A DNA stretch of 8,188 nucleotides from a bacterium (GCA_004562975.1 SFQP01000046.1:1-8188), one strand, 5' to 3'. Numbered from the stretch's first letter, positions 1 to 6,107 are shown. Notes: generated from the sequence alone by a model not told the origin. Numbers and translations: made by a program.

Positions 1-43
1 CTCGCCTTGCACTAACTTTGGATAAGTTAGGCTGCGGCTCGGT

Positions 44-76
44 AATGAAAAGAAAATCCGGGCTTTTCTTTTCATT
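44..76. terminator. 13-bp perfect hairpin between the repeat copies; possible terminator or attenuator
   Basis: AATGAAAAGAAAA (44-56) is perfectly complementary to TTTTCTTTTCATT (64-76), with the 7-base loop TCCGGGC (57-63). The right arm is T-rich, so plus-strand RNA would end in a U-rich segment, but the stem itself is A/T-rich and lacks the GC core of a classical intrinsic terminator. It could end transcription from an upstream gene, attenuate transcription started at the first repeat copy, or simply be the symmetric core of a repeat element. Confidence 0.35.
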
Positions 77-99
77 TCACTCGCCTTGCACTAACTTTG
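69..99 (+). promoter_or_regulatory. Putative Bacteroides-type promoter of ileS
   Basis: TAACTTTG at 92-99 matches the Bacteroides primary sigma factor -7 consensus TAnnTTTG. Eighteen bases upstream is TTTTC (69-73), an imperfect match to the -33 element TTTG. Transcription would start near base 105, giving a leader of roughly 70 nt before the ileS ATG at 174. The first repeat copy carries the same TAACTTTG at 13-20, a possible second, upstream promoter whose -33 region lies outside the window. The motif match is seen; promoter activity is inferred. Confidence 0.5.
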
Positions 100-125
100 C
101 GCGCAAAAATAACAAAGGCTCTATT

Positions 126-149
126 TTGCCCCACAATTCTGGAGGGCAA
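126..149 (+). promoter_or_regulatory. Small leader hairpin covering a GGAGG in the ileS 5' UTR
   Basis: TTGCC (126-130) pairs with GGCAA (145-149), and CCA (131-133) with TGG (140-142), leaving a 2-base bulge (143-144) and the loop CAATTC. The right arm includes the only Shine-Dalgarno-like string in the window's leaders, GGAGG at 141-145. That string is 28 bases before the chosen ATG and 10 bases before a TTG at 156. Bacteroidota generally do not depend on such sites, so a regulatory role is speculative. Confidence 0.25.
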
Positions 150-173
150 CACTGATTGAAACAACAAACCAAA

Positions 174-3100
174 ATGAAATTTACTGAACGCAAGGGACTT
201 GACCTCTATCAGGTAAACGAAGATGTACTGAAAGAATGGGATCAACAAGACTTGTTCCATAAAAGCATGAGCGAACGTGAAGGCTGTCCTTCCTTCGTGT
301 TTTTTGAAGGACCACCTTCGGCTAACGGACATCCGGGCATCCACCACGTTATGGCCCGTACCATCAAAGACGTTTTTTGCCGGTATAAAACCATGCAGGG
401 ATTTCAGGTGAAAAGAAAGGCCGGATGGGATACGCACGGACTGCCCGTGGAACTGGGCGTGGAGAAAGAATTGGGCATTACCAAAGAAGATATTGGCAAG
501 ACGGTTTCCATTGAGGAATACAACGCTCGCTGCCGTCAGAACGTGATGATGTACACGCAGGAGTGGACCGACCTGAGCCACCTGATGGGATATTGGGTGG
601 ATATGGAACACCCTTATATCACCTACGATAATTCTTATATCGAAACTCTCTGGTGGCTGCTCGGACAGCTCTACAAGAAAGGGTTGCTCTACAAAGGATA
701 TACCATACAACCTTATTCTCCGGCGGCAGGAACGGGGCTCAGCTCGCACGAACTGAACCAACCCGGATGCTATCGCGACGTGAAGGACACTACCGTCACG
801 GCACAGTTCGCCATCCTTGACCCCAAACCCGAGATGACACGTTGGGGCAAGCCTTATTTCCTCGCTTGGACCACCACGCCCTGGACCTTGCCTTCCAACA
901 CGGCATTGTGCGTCGGCCCGTCGTTTGTTTACCAGGCCATCGAGACCTTCAATCCTTACACCGGCGAGCCTGTCACCGTTGTCGTGGCCAAAGAACTCGT
1001 ACATGCTTATTTCAAACCCGAAGCGCAGGATGCTGATTTCGAGGCTTACAGTGCCGGCGACAAACTGGTGCCTTGGCGCGTGGCCGGCGAATGGAAGGGT
1101 TCCGAACTGGTGGGGATGCGCTATGCCCAGCTCATGCCTTGGGTCAAGCCGTGCGAAAAGGTGGACGAGAATGCCCCTGCCTTCGTGAAAGAATATGCCG
1201 CAGCACATCCCGAAAAATGTTTCACTGCCGGTATCGACCGTTTCGTGGAACTGGAGGAACGGGCTTTCCGCGTTATTCCCGGCGATTATGTGACCACCGA
1301 CGACGGTACGGGTATCGTACACATCGCGCCCACTTTCGGTGCTGACGATGCCAAGGTGGCCAAGGCTGCCGGCATTCCCTCGCTCTTCCTCATCAACAAG
1401 GCTGGCGAAACCCGGCCGATGGTGGACCTCACCGGCAAATATTATAAGGAGGAGGAGCTCGACGGACAATTCGTTGCCATGTGCCTGAACCGTGAGGCCT
1501 ATGCCAACCATGCCGGCGATTACGTGAAGAACGCTTATGCCCCTGAGTTCAACCAGAACGGCAAATACGACGAAAAGGCTGCGGCAAAGGCCGAGGATCT
1601 CAACATTGTGCTCTGCATGGAAATGAAGCAGAGCGGCCAGGCTTTCAAGATAGAGAAACACGTCCACAACTATCCCCACTGCTGGCGTACCGACAAACCG
1701 GTCCTTTATTACCCGCTGGACAGCTGGTTCATCCGCAGTTCCGCCCTCAAGGAGCGCATGATGGAATTGAACAACAGCATCCTGTGGAAGCCCACCTCAA
1801 CGGGTACGGGACGCTTCGGCAAATGGCTGGAGAACCTCAATGACTGGAACCTGAGCCGTTCGCGCTATTGGGGTACTCCGCTGCCCATCTGGAGAAATGC
1901 CGAGACTCGCGAAGAAATCTGCATCTCCTCGCTGCAACAACTCTATGATGAAATAGAGAAGAGCGTGGCAGCCGGGGTGATGGCAACCAACCCCTTGAAG
2001 GATAAGGGATTCGTGCCCGGCGATTATTCTGCGGAGAACTACCGGCGCATTGACCTGCACCGGCCTTATGTGGACCAAATCGTGCTGGTTTCGCCCACAG
2101 GCAAACCCATGCGCCGTGAAACGGACTTGATTGACGTGTGGTTTGACTCCGGCTCCATGCCTTATGCCCAAATCCACTATCCTTTCGAGAACAAGGAACT
2201 GCTGGACAACCGCACGGTCTATCCCGCCGACTTCATCGCTGAAGGCGTGGACCAGACTCGTGGTTGGTTCTTCACCCTCCACGCCATCGCCACCATGGTG
2301 TTTGACAGCGTGGCATTCAAGGCTGTTATCAGCAACGGTCTGGTGCTCGACAAGAACGGCAACAAGATGTCGAAGCGGCTCGGCAACGCCGTGGACCCCT
2401 TCGGCGCCATCAAACAATACGGTTCTGACCCGCTGCGCTGGTACATGATTACCAACGCCTCGCCTTGGGACAACCTCAAGTTCGACGTGGACGGCGTGAA
2501 GGAGGTTTCGCGCACGTTCTTCGGCAAATTGTTCCAGACTTATTCCTTCTTTGCCATGTATGCCAACGTGGATGACTTTGATCCCACTGCACCGCAGGTG
2601 CCCATGGCTGAGAGACCGGAGATTGACCGCTGGATTCTTTCCGAACTCCATACACTGACGGAACAAGTCACCACAGCCTATGACGACTATGAGCCTACGC
2701 GTGCCGGACGCATGATCCAGACTTTTGTCATTGACAACCTTTCCAACTGGCATGTACGGCTGAGCCGCAAGCGTTTCTGGGGCGGCGAAATGGACACGGA
2801 CAAGCTGAGTGCCTACCAGACGCTCTATACCTGTCTGCTTACGGTTTCCAAACTCATGGCTCCCATCGCTCCGTTCTACGCCGACCGCCTGTATGCTGAC
2901 CTCACCAAGGGGCTGGAGGGTATGCCGGCCAGCGTTCACTTGGCCGCATTCCCCAAGGCGGGCGAAACGGTCAAGACGCTGGAACGCCGCATGGAACTGG
3001 CACAGCGCATTTCTTCCATGGTGCTCTCGCTCCGCAAAAAGGAACACATCATCGTGCGCCAGCCGCTGCAGTGTATCACGGTGCCTGTCACCGACAGTTG

Positions 3101-3713
3101 CTTGCGCGACGACCTGGACAGCGTGCGCCAACTCATACTGGACGAGGTGAACGTGAAGGAACTCCGCTTTGCCGATGCCAATATGCTGGAGAAGAAGGTG
3201 AAATGTAACTTCCGCGTGATGGGCAAGAAGTTCGGCAAACTCATGAAGGCTGTGAATGCTGCCGTTACCGCGCTGGGACAGGATGACATCAACCGACTTG
3301 ACAGCGAGGGGTGCATCAACCTCATGGTGGAAGGTCAGGAGATTGCCGTGGAACGTGCCGACGTGGAAATCATCAGCGAGGATATGCCCGGATGGACTGT
3401 GGCCAACGAGGGCACGCTCACCGTGGCTCTCGATTTGCAGATTACCCCGGAACTCCGCAACGAAGGACTGGCACGCGAGGTGGTGAAGCGCATACAGAAC
3501 TACCGGAAGGAAAGCGGTTTCGACATCACGGACCGCATCAGTGTGACCATTCAGGATGTTCCGCAGCTCAGGGAGGCTGCCGAGGCGTTTGCCGACTTCA
3601 TCGCAGCGCAGGTGTTGGCCGACCGGATCGACTTTTCCGCAGCAATGCCCGAAACAGCAGTTGTGTTCGACTTTGAAGATTTCAAGGCGACCATGGACAT
3701 CCGGAAAAGTTGA
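174..3713 (+). CDS. ileS: Isoleucyl-tRNA synthetase, IleRS2 type with swapped GXHH signature
   Basis: Cytoplasmic class I synthetase that charges tRNA-Ile with isoleucine using ATP. The product is 1179 residues, normal for the long bacterial/eukaryote-like IleRS2 form. The nucleotide-binding signature reads ANGHPGIHH, with GIHH at residues 55-58 instead of HIGH. The CP1 editing domain shows WTTTPWTLPSNTAL from residue 232 and GTGIVHIAP from residue 378. WFDSG and DQTRGWFF precede KMSKR at 731-735. The anticodon-binding domain contains NWHVRLSRKRFW, and the C-terminal region carries PELRNEGLAREVVKRIQ, typical of this group. ATG 174 was chosen because the A-rich stretch 159-173 precedes it and the product then begins MKFTERKGL, close to Bacteroides relatives as I recall them; TTG 156 would add six residues. 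No frameshift or truncation is seen. It leads a plus-strand cluster with dksA-like and lspA. Confidence 0.98.
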   Translation: MKFTERKGLDLYQVNEDVLKEWDQQDLFHKSMSEREGCPSFVFFEGPPSANGHPGIHHVMARTIKDVFCRYKTMQGFQVKRKAGWDTHGLPVELGVEKELGITKEDIGKTVSIEEYNARCRQNVMMYTQEWTDLSHLMGYWVDMEHPYITYDNSYIETLWWLLGQLYKKGLLYKGYTIQPYSPAAGTGLSSHELNQPGCYRDVKDTTVTAQFAILDPKPEMTRWGKPYFLAWTTTPWTLPSNTALCVGPSFVYQAIETFNPYTGEPVTVVVAKELVHAYFKPEAQDADFEAYSAGDKLVPWRVAGEWKGSELVGMRYAQLMPWVKPCEKVDENAPAFVKEYAAAHPEKCFTAGIDRFVELEERAFRVIPGDYVTTDDGTGIVHIAPTFGADDAKVAKAAGIPSLFLINKAGETRPMVDLTGKYYKEEELDGQFVAMCLNREAYANHAGDYVKNAYAPEFNQNGKYDEKAAAKAEDLNIVLCMEMKQSGQAFKIEKHVHNYPHCWRTDKPVLYYPLDSWFIRSSALKERMMELNNSILWKPTSTGTGRFGKWLENLNDWNLSRSRYWGTPLPIWRNAETREEICISSLQQLYDEIEKSVAAGVMATNPLKDKGFVPGDYSAENYRRIDLHRPYVDQIVLVSPTGKPMRRETDLIDVWFDSGSMPYAQIHYPFENKELLDNRTVYPADFIAEGVDQTRGWFFTLHAIATMVFDSVAFKAVISNGLVLDKNGNKMSKRLGNAVDPFGAIKQYGSDPLRWYMITNASPWDNLKFDVDGVKEVSRTFFGKLFQTYSFFAMYANVDDFDPTAPQVPMAERPEIDRWILSELHTLTEQVTTAYDDYEPTRAGRMIQTFVIDNLSNWHVRLSRKRFWGGEMDTDKLSAYQTLYTCLLTVSKLMAPIAPFYADRLYADLTKGLEGMPASVHLAAFPKAGETVKTLERRMELAQRISSMVLSLRKKEHIIVRQPLQCITVPVTDSCLRDDLDSVRQLILDEVNVKELRFADANMLEKKVKCNFRVMGKKFGKLMKAVNAAVTALGQDDINRLDSEGCINLMVEGQEIAVERADVEIISEDMPGWTVANEGTLTVALDLQITPELRNEGLAREVVKRIQNYRKESGFDITDRISVTIQDVPQLREAAEAFADFIAAQVLADRIDFSAAMPETAVVFDFEDFKATMDIRKS

Positions 3714-3727
3714 TATGTTATGCAGTA

Positions 3728-3776
3728 CGTGAGGCTTTGTGTACCGCTTCCCAACCAAGGTACACGCAGCCTCACG
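3728..3776 (+). terminator. Strong hairpin after ileS, probable terminator
   Basis: CGTGAGGCT (3728-3736) pairs with AGCCTCACG (3768-3776), and GTGTACC (3739-3745) pairs with GGTACAC (3759-3765). The two stems are separated by one T/C mismatch and one potential G-U pair; the loop is 13 bases. The hairpin begins 15 bases after the ileS stop and is followed by GCCTTTGTTTG, a moderately U-rich tail. It probably ends or reduces transcription of ileS before the dksA-like gene, or marks an RNA processing site. Confidence 0.65.
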
Positions 3777-3783
3777 GCCTTTG

Positions 3784-3813
3784 TTTGACAACCAATCTTA
3801 ATCACTATCCTAT
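3784..3813 (+). promoter_or_regulatory. Weak candidate promoter for the dksA-like gene
   Basis: TTTG at 3784-3787 fits the Bacteroides -33 element. Eighteen bases downstream, TATCCTAT (3806-3813) agrees with the TA of the -7 consensus TAnnTTTG but poorly with its TTTG half. The predicted leader before ATG 3827 would be only a few bases. The candidate rests mainly on its position behind the ileS terminator-like hairpin. Confidence 0.22.
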
Positions 3814-3826
3814 ACAAAAACACATC

Positions 3827-4213
3827 ATGGCAGAAAAAGCACGTTATTCCGATGAGGAGCTTGAGGAATTCAAGCAAATCATTCTTGCAAAACTGAAGGT
3901 TGCGCAGGGTGACTACAAACAGATGATGGACACTTTGACCAACAGGAGTGGCAACGATGTGGAAGATACCATGCCTACCTATAAGGTGCTGGAAGAAGGT
4001 TCGATGACACAAACCAAAGAAGAACTTACCACCATGGCCGCCCGCCAGCAGAAGTTCATCCAATCCTTGCAGGCTGCTTTGCAACGCATCGAAAACAAAA
4101 CCTACGGCGTGTGCCGCGTGACCGGCAAACTTATCCCGAAGGAACGCCTCCGGGCTGTGCCTCATGCCACGTTGAGCATCGAAGCCAAGCAAATGAAGGA
4201 CCGCAAGGACTGA
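3827..4213 (+). CDS. DksA/TraR-family RNA polymerase-binding regulator with degenerate zinc finger
   Basis: The 128-residue product has the DksA/TraR layout: an N-terminal helix, a long coiled coil (about residues 8-90) and a C-terminal zinc-finger-like module. Family members enter the RNA polymerase secondary channel and modulate initiation, often together with (p)ppGpp. The C-terminal YGVCRVTGKLIPKERLRAVP is diagnostic. The usual CXXC-X17-CXXC is here C96-R-V-T99, exactly 17 residues, then S117-I-E-A120, so one of four zinc ligands remains. At the coiled-coil tip, the DxxDxA motif of E. coli DksA reads D44-V-E-D47-T-M: both aspartates are kept and the alanine is not. ATG 3827 is preceded by the A-rich ACAAAAACACATC, and the A-rich leader plus MAEKARYSDEE fits the family. 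It lies 113 bases after ileS and 85 before lspA. Family assignment is firm; functional equivalence to DksA is inferred. Confidence 0.9.
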   Translation: MAEKARYSDEELEEFKQIILAKLKVAQGDYKQMMDTLTNRSGNDVEDTMPTYKVLEEGSMTQTKEELTTMAARQQKFIQSLQAALQRIENKTYGVCRVTGKLIPKERLRAVPHATLSIEAKQMKDRKD

Positions 4214-4244
4214 TCTCCATTCCATTAACAAAAGATTCAAATTG

Positions 4245-4266
4245 GGGCTGCGCCGGCGCGCAGCCC
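4245..4266 (+). terminator. Perfect 9-bp GC-rich hairpin between dksA-like gene and lspA
   Basis: GGGCTGCGC (4245-4253) pairs perfectly with GCGCAGCCC (4258-4266) around the 4-base loop CGGC. No T-tract follows (TATAGATTGTAAC), so it is not a classical intrinsic terminator. It may act as a partial terminator, an RNA processing or stability element that sets the dksA-like to lspA ratio, or a pause site. It ends 32 bases before the lspA GTG. Confidence 0.5.
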
Positions 4267-4298
4267 TATAGATTGTAACAAACGTAACCGGCTTGCGC

Positions 4299-4916
4299 GT
4301 GAAACACCGTTCTATCGTCGCCATTGGCATCTTGCTGGCAGTGGTCCTCATTGACCAGCTCATCAAATTCCAAATCAAGACACATTTCTGCCTGCACGAG
4401 GTGTACACCATCACCGACTGGTTCCAGCTTGTGTTCACGGAAAACCGGGGCATGGCTTTTGGAATGCAGTTTGTGGGAACACTATTCCTGGCCATATTCC
4501 GTGTGGTGGCCATCGCTTTCTTTGGTATCGTACTTTACCGTCTGGTCAGCCGCAAGGCTCCTTATGGCCTGATTGTCTGTGTGGCCATGATCATTGCCGG
4601 TGCAGCCGGCAACATCATCGACAACCTTTTCTATGGCTTGATTTTCTCCGAGAGTACTCCGTGGGACGGACCGGCTACCCTCATGCCTTTCGGCGAGGGT
4701 TATGGCAGTTTCCTGACGGGAAGGGTAGTGGATATGTTCTATTTTCCCCTGTTCGAGTGGCCCGGTTGGATGCCCTTGGTGGGCGGCGACGTGTTCTTTG
4801 GCGCCATCTTCAACTTTGCCGATGCCAGCATCAGTTGCGGCTGCGTGGCACTTGCCTTGTTTTACTACAAGCAGTTGCAGCATGGTGGCTTGTTTTCCGG
4901 CCGTCAGACTGAGTAA
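4299..4916 (+). CDS. lspA: Lipoprotein signal peptidase (signal peptidase II)
   Basis: Inner-membrane aspartyl protease that removes the signal peptide from prolipoproteins in front of the lipidated cysteine. The product is 205 residues from GTG 4299, longer than the roughly 160-170 of proteobacterial LspA. Visible motifs: D19 in the first membrane segment, ENRGMAFG (48-55), GNIIDN (104-109), GRVVDMF with D145, and FNFADAS with D175. By analogy with Pseudomonas LspA, D145 and D175 are the catalytic pair. The stretch between GNIID and VVDM is enlarged, as is the one between VVDM and FNFAD. The arginine usual in GNxxDR is asparagine. No ATG fits: GTG 4299 or TTG 4293 (two residues longer) are the only reasonable starts, and GTG is preferred as the commoner codon. 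The lipoprotein gene 38 bases downstream is a plausible substrate and is probably cotranscribed. Confidence 0.96.
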   Translation: MKHRSIVAIGILLAVVLIDQLIKFQIKTHFCLHEVYTITDWFQLVFTENRGMAFGMQFVGTLFLAIFRVVAIAFFGIVLYRLVSRKAPYGLIVCVAMIIAGAAGNIIDNLFYGLIFSESTPWDGPATLMPFGEGYGSFLTGRVVDMFYFPLFEWPGWMPLVGGDVFFGAIFNFADASISCGCVALALFYYKQLQHGGLFSGRQTE

Positions 4917-4954
4917 TTGTTCCCGTTGTCTTTCATTTCCTTTTCTGTAGTGTC

Positions 4955-5872
4955 ATGAAACTGCCTAAGTTCAGCCTGTTGTCCTTTCTGTTGTTCCTCC
5001 TTATACTCACCTTCGGCCTCGTATCATGCCGTAAGAGCGATTCGGTAGGTATATTGTCTGAAGGTAAAATGGAGGATATCCTTTACGATTATCACCTGGC
5101 TTGCGGACTTGCCATGCAGGCTGAGGCTGACAGCGTGGATTACTACACAAGGCTCTATACCGAAGCGGTCTTTGCCAAATACCATACGGATGCCGCCACT
5201 TTCGACCGTTCCATGGAATGGTATGCCCGCCATACAGAACGGTTGGGCGAAATCTATGGACGTTTGGCTGACCGGATGGGGGCAGCACCTACGGGGGACA
5301 AGGCTGTCGGTTCCGGGCAAACGGGACAAAAGGAACAGCAGGGCGATACGCTGATGCTGTGGCAGGCACAGCCCCATATCCTGCTGCATTCGCAAGGGAA
5401 CAACCGGTACGTCTTCAGTTTCAAACCCGATACGCCGGTTCATTCCGGAGACCGTTTGCAGTGCCGCTTCCGGACTGCATGGCATCGCAGGAGCGGACAG
5501 CCGCAGGGCTTGGTTGTATTGGCCATTGGTTATGCCGGCGATTCTTTGGCCGTGACACAGCAGTATATGCACAGTAGCGGCCAGCAAACCTTCCAAATTC
5601 CGGTGGAAAGCGATCGTAAGGTGGAGCGCATTCAGGGTTATGTTTATCTCTGCGCTCCTTGGAGCGACCGCCCCAGTCTGCTGACACTGTCCGATTTTCA
5701 TTTGCAGTGTATCCACTCTGCTGCAAAAGCGGCACCGGACAGCACGGCTTCCAAGCTGCAAGCAAGACCTGACTCTTCGCTCCAGCTGCTTCCCACTCCG
5801 CCGGGGCAGCGCATCCGTGACAGCCTGTTGCAGTCAGAAAAAAATGAACGCTCGCGTCCTCATTTCCAATGA
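4955..5872 (+). CDS. DUF4296-type lipoprotein of unknown function
   Basis: The 305-residue product starts with a basic, hydrophobic signal peptide ending in the lipobox LVSC, with C25 as the predicted lipidated residue; it should be processed by the LspA encoded just upstream. Residues 30-110 are helical and acidic (KMEDILYDYHLA, then TFDRSMEWYARHTERLGEIY), resembling the DUF4296 domain common after lspA in Bacteroidales. A low-complexity linker (about 110-130) leads to a beta-rich half with alternating hydrophobic residues (YVFSFKPDTP, LQCRFRTAW, QGYVYLCAPW), which suggests an extracytoplasmic beta-sandwich. After C25 comes RKSD, not a strong acidic surface-export signal, so periplasmic or outer-membrane inner-leaflet location is more likely. 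The tail is proline- and charge-rich. Start ATG 4955 is the only one that yields the complete signal peptide. No enzymatic motif is seen. Its stop overlaps the next gene's start. Confidence 0.85.
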   Translation: MKLPKFSLLSFLLFLLILTFGLVSCRKSDSVGILSEGKMEDILYDYHLACGLAMQAEADSVDYYTRLYTEAVFAKYHTDAATFDRSMEWYARHTERLGEIYGRLADRMGAAPTGDKAVGSGQTGQKEQQGDTLMLWQAQPHILLHSQGNNRYVFSFKPDTPVHSGDRLQCRFRTAWHRRSGQPQGLVVLAIGYAGDSLAVTQQYMHSSGQQTFQIPVESDRKVERIQGYVYLCAPWSDRPSLLTLSDFHLQCIHSAAKAAPDSTASKLQARPDSSLQLLPTPPGQRIRDSLLQSEKNERSRPHFQ

Positions 5873-6045
5873 AATATGTTTCTCGTGACAAGGCATTTGC
5901 TCATGTTCTTTTGCCCGACGGAACCCGTTTGTCCCGTCAGATTGTGACTTTCGATGTGGAAGGCCGCCCCATTGCCATCCGCCCGCTCTGTGCTGAAGAG
6001 CCTTTTGTGGAATGGCACGACGAAACCTTTCGATATGAACCATAG
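5869..6045 (+). CDS. Small conserved-looking 58-residue protein, function unknown
   Basis: ATG 5869 overlaps the stop of the lipoprotein gene in the sequence ATGA, a classic translational coupling arrangement. The frame encodes 58 residues, begins MKYVSRDKAFAHVLLPDGTR and ends in ETFRYEP. Composition is that of a soluble beta-rich protein: alternating hydrophobic residues (FAHVLL, RQIVTFDV, PIAIRPL), a DG turn, one cysteine (C41), and an EEPFVEWH segment. There is no signal peptide or membrane segment. Codon use (CGT/CGC, GCC/ATT, GAA) resembles its neighbours. It is the last gene before the convergent terminator hairpin. I do not recognise a family; the strand-DG-strand pattern is vaguely like the small beta domain of amidohydrolases, which is a weak comparison only. 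Confidence 0.7.
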   Translation: MKYVSRDKAFAHVLLPDGTRLSRQIVTFDVEGRPIAIRPLCAEEPFVEWHDETFRYEP

Positions 6046-6107
6046 GTGGTTGTACGGTTTCGTACGGCTTCTCCATAACTGATACAAGGGTGATAACACT
6101 CTACAAT

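Larger units (their letters stand above)
1..99. repeat. 20-bp direct repeat pair flanking an inverted repeat, upstream of ileS
   Basis: The 20-mer CTCGCCTTGCACTAACTTTG occurs exactly at 1-20 and again at 80-99, a period of 79 bp. Bases 24-43 look like a diverged inverted copy: AAGTTAG at 24-30 is complementary to CTAACTT at both 12-18 and 91-97, followed by a gapped match through TGC, GGC and GT. Between the copies lies a perfect 13-bp inverted repeat (44-56 with 64-76). No gene is visible in 1-173. The left end touches the window edge, so more copies may lie outside. Whether this is a genome-wide interspersed element or a local promoter duplication cannot be decided here; the arrangement suggests the former. 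Confidence 0.75.

Noticed and set aside
100..173. T-box or other riboswitch ahead of ileS
   Set aside because: The leader is too short, has no T-box-like conserved bulge or anti-terminator, and T-boxes are not typical of Bacteroidota. Only a small hairpin is visible.
72..3791. Two very long open frames on the minus strand (72-1679 and 1797-3791) opposite ileS
   Set aside because: They lie fully antisense to the well-recognised ileS. Their translations are rich in His, Arg and Val without any recognisable domain, as expected for the mirror of a gene with biased codon use.
3710..3826. Upstream extension of the dksA-like frame to TTG 3710
   Set aside because: The extension would run through the ileS stop and the post-ileS hairpin. 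ATG 3827 has an A-rich leader and gives the normal family length.
3551..4513. 320-codon minus-strand frame over the dksA-like and lspA starts
   Set aside because: It crosses the ends of three recognised genes on the other strand and both hairpins, and shows no domain; a shadow frame.
5838..5844. Run of seven A near the end of the lipoprotein gene as a programmed slippage site
   Set aside because: Shifted frames end quickly without joining the next gene in a useful way, and no stimulating structure follows closely.
6052..6065. GTACG-GTTT-CGTAC mini-hairpin just after the small gene
   Set aside because: A 5-bp stem is short enough to be chance and has no T-tract; the 16-bp palindrome downstream is the better terminator candidate.
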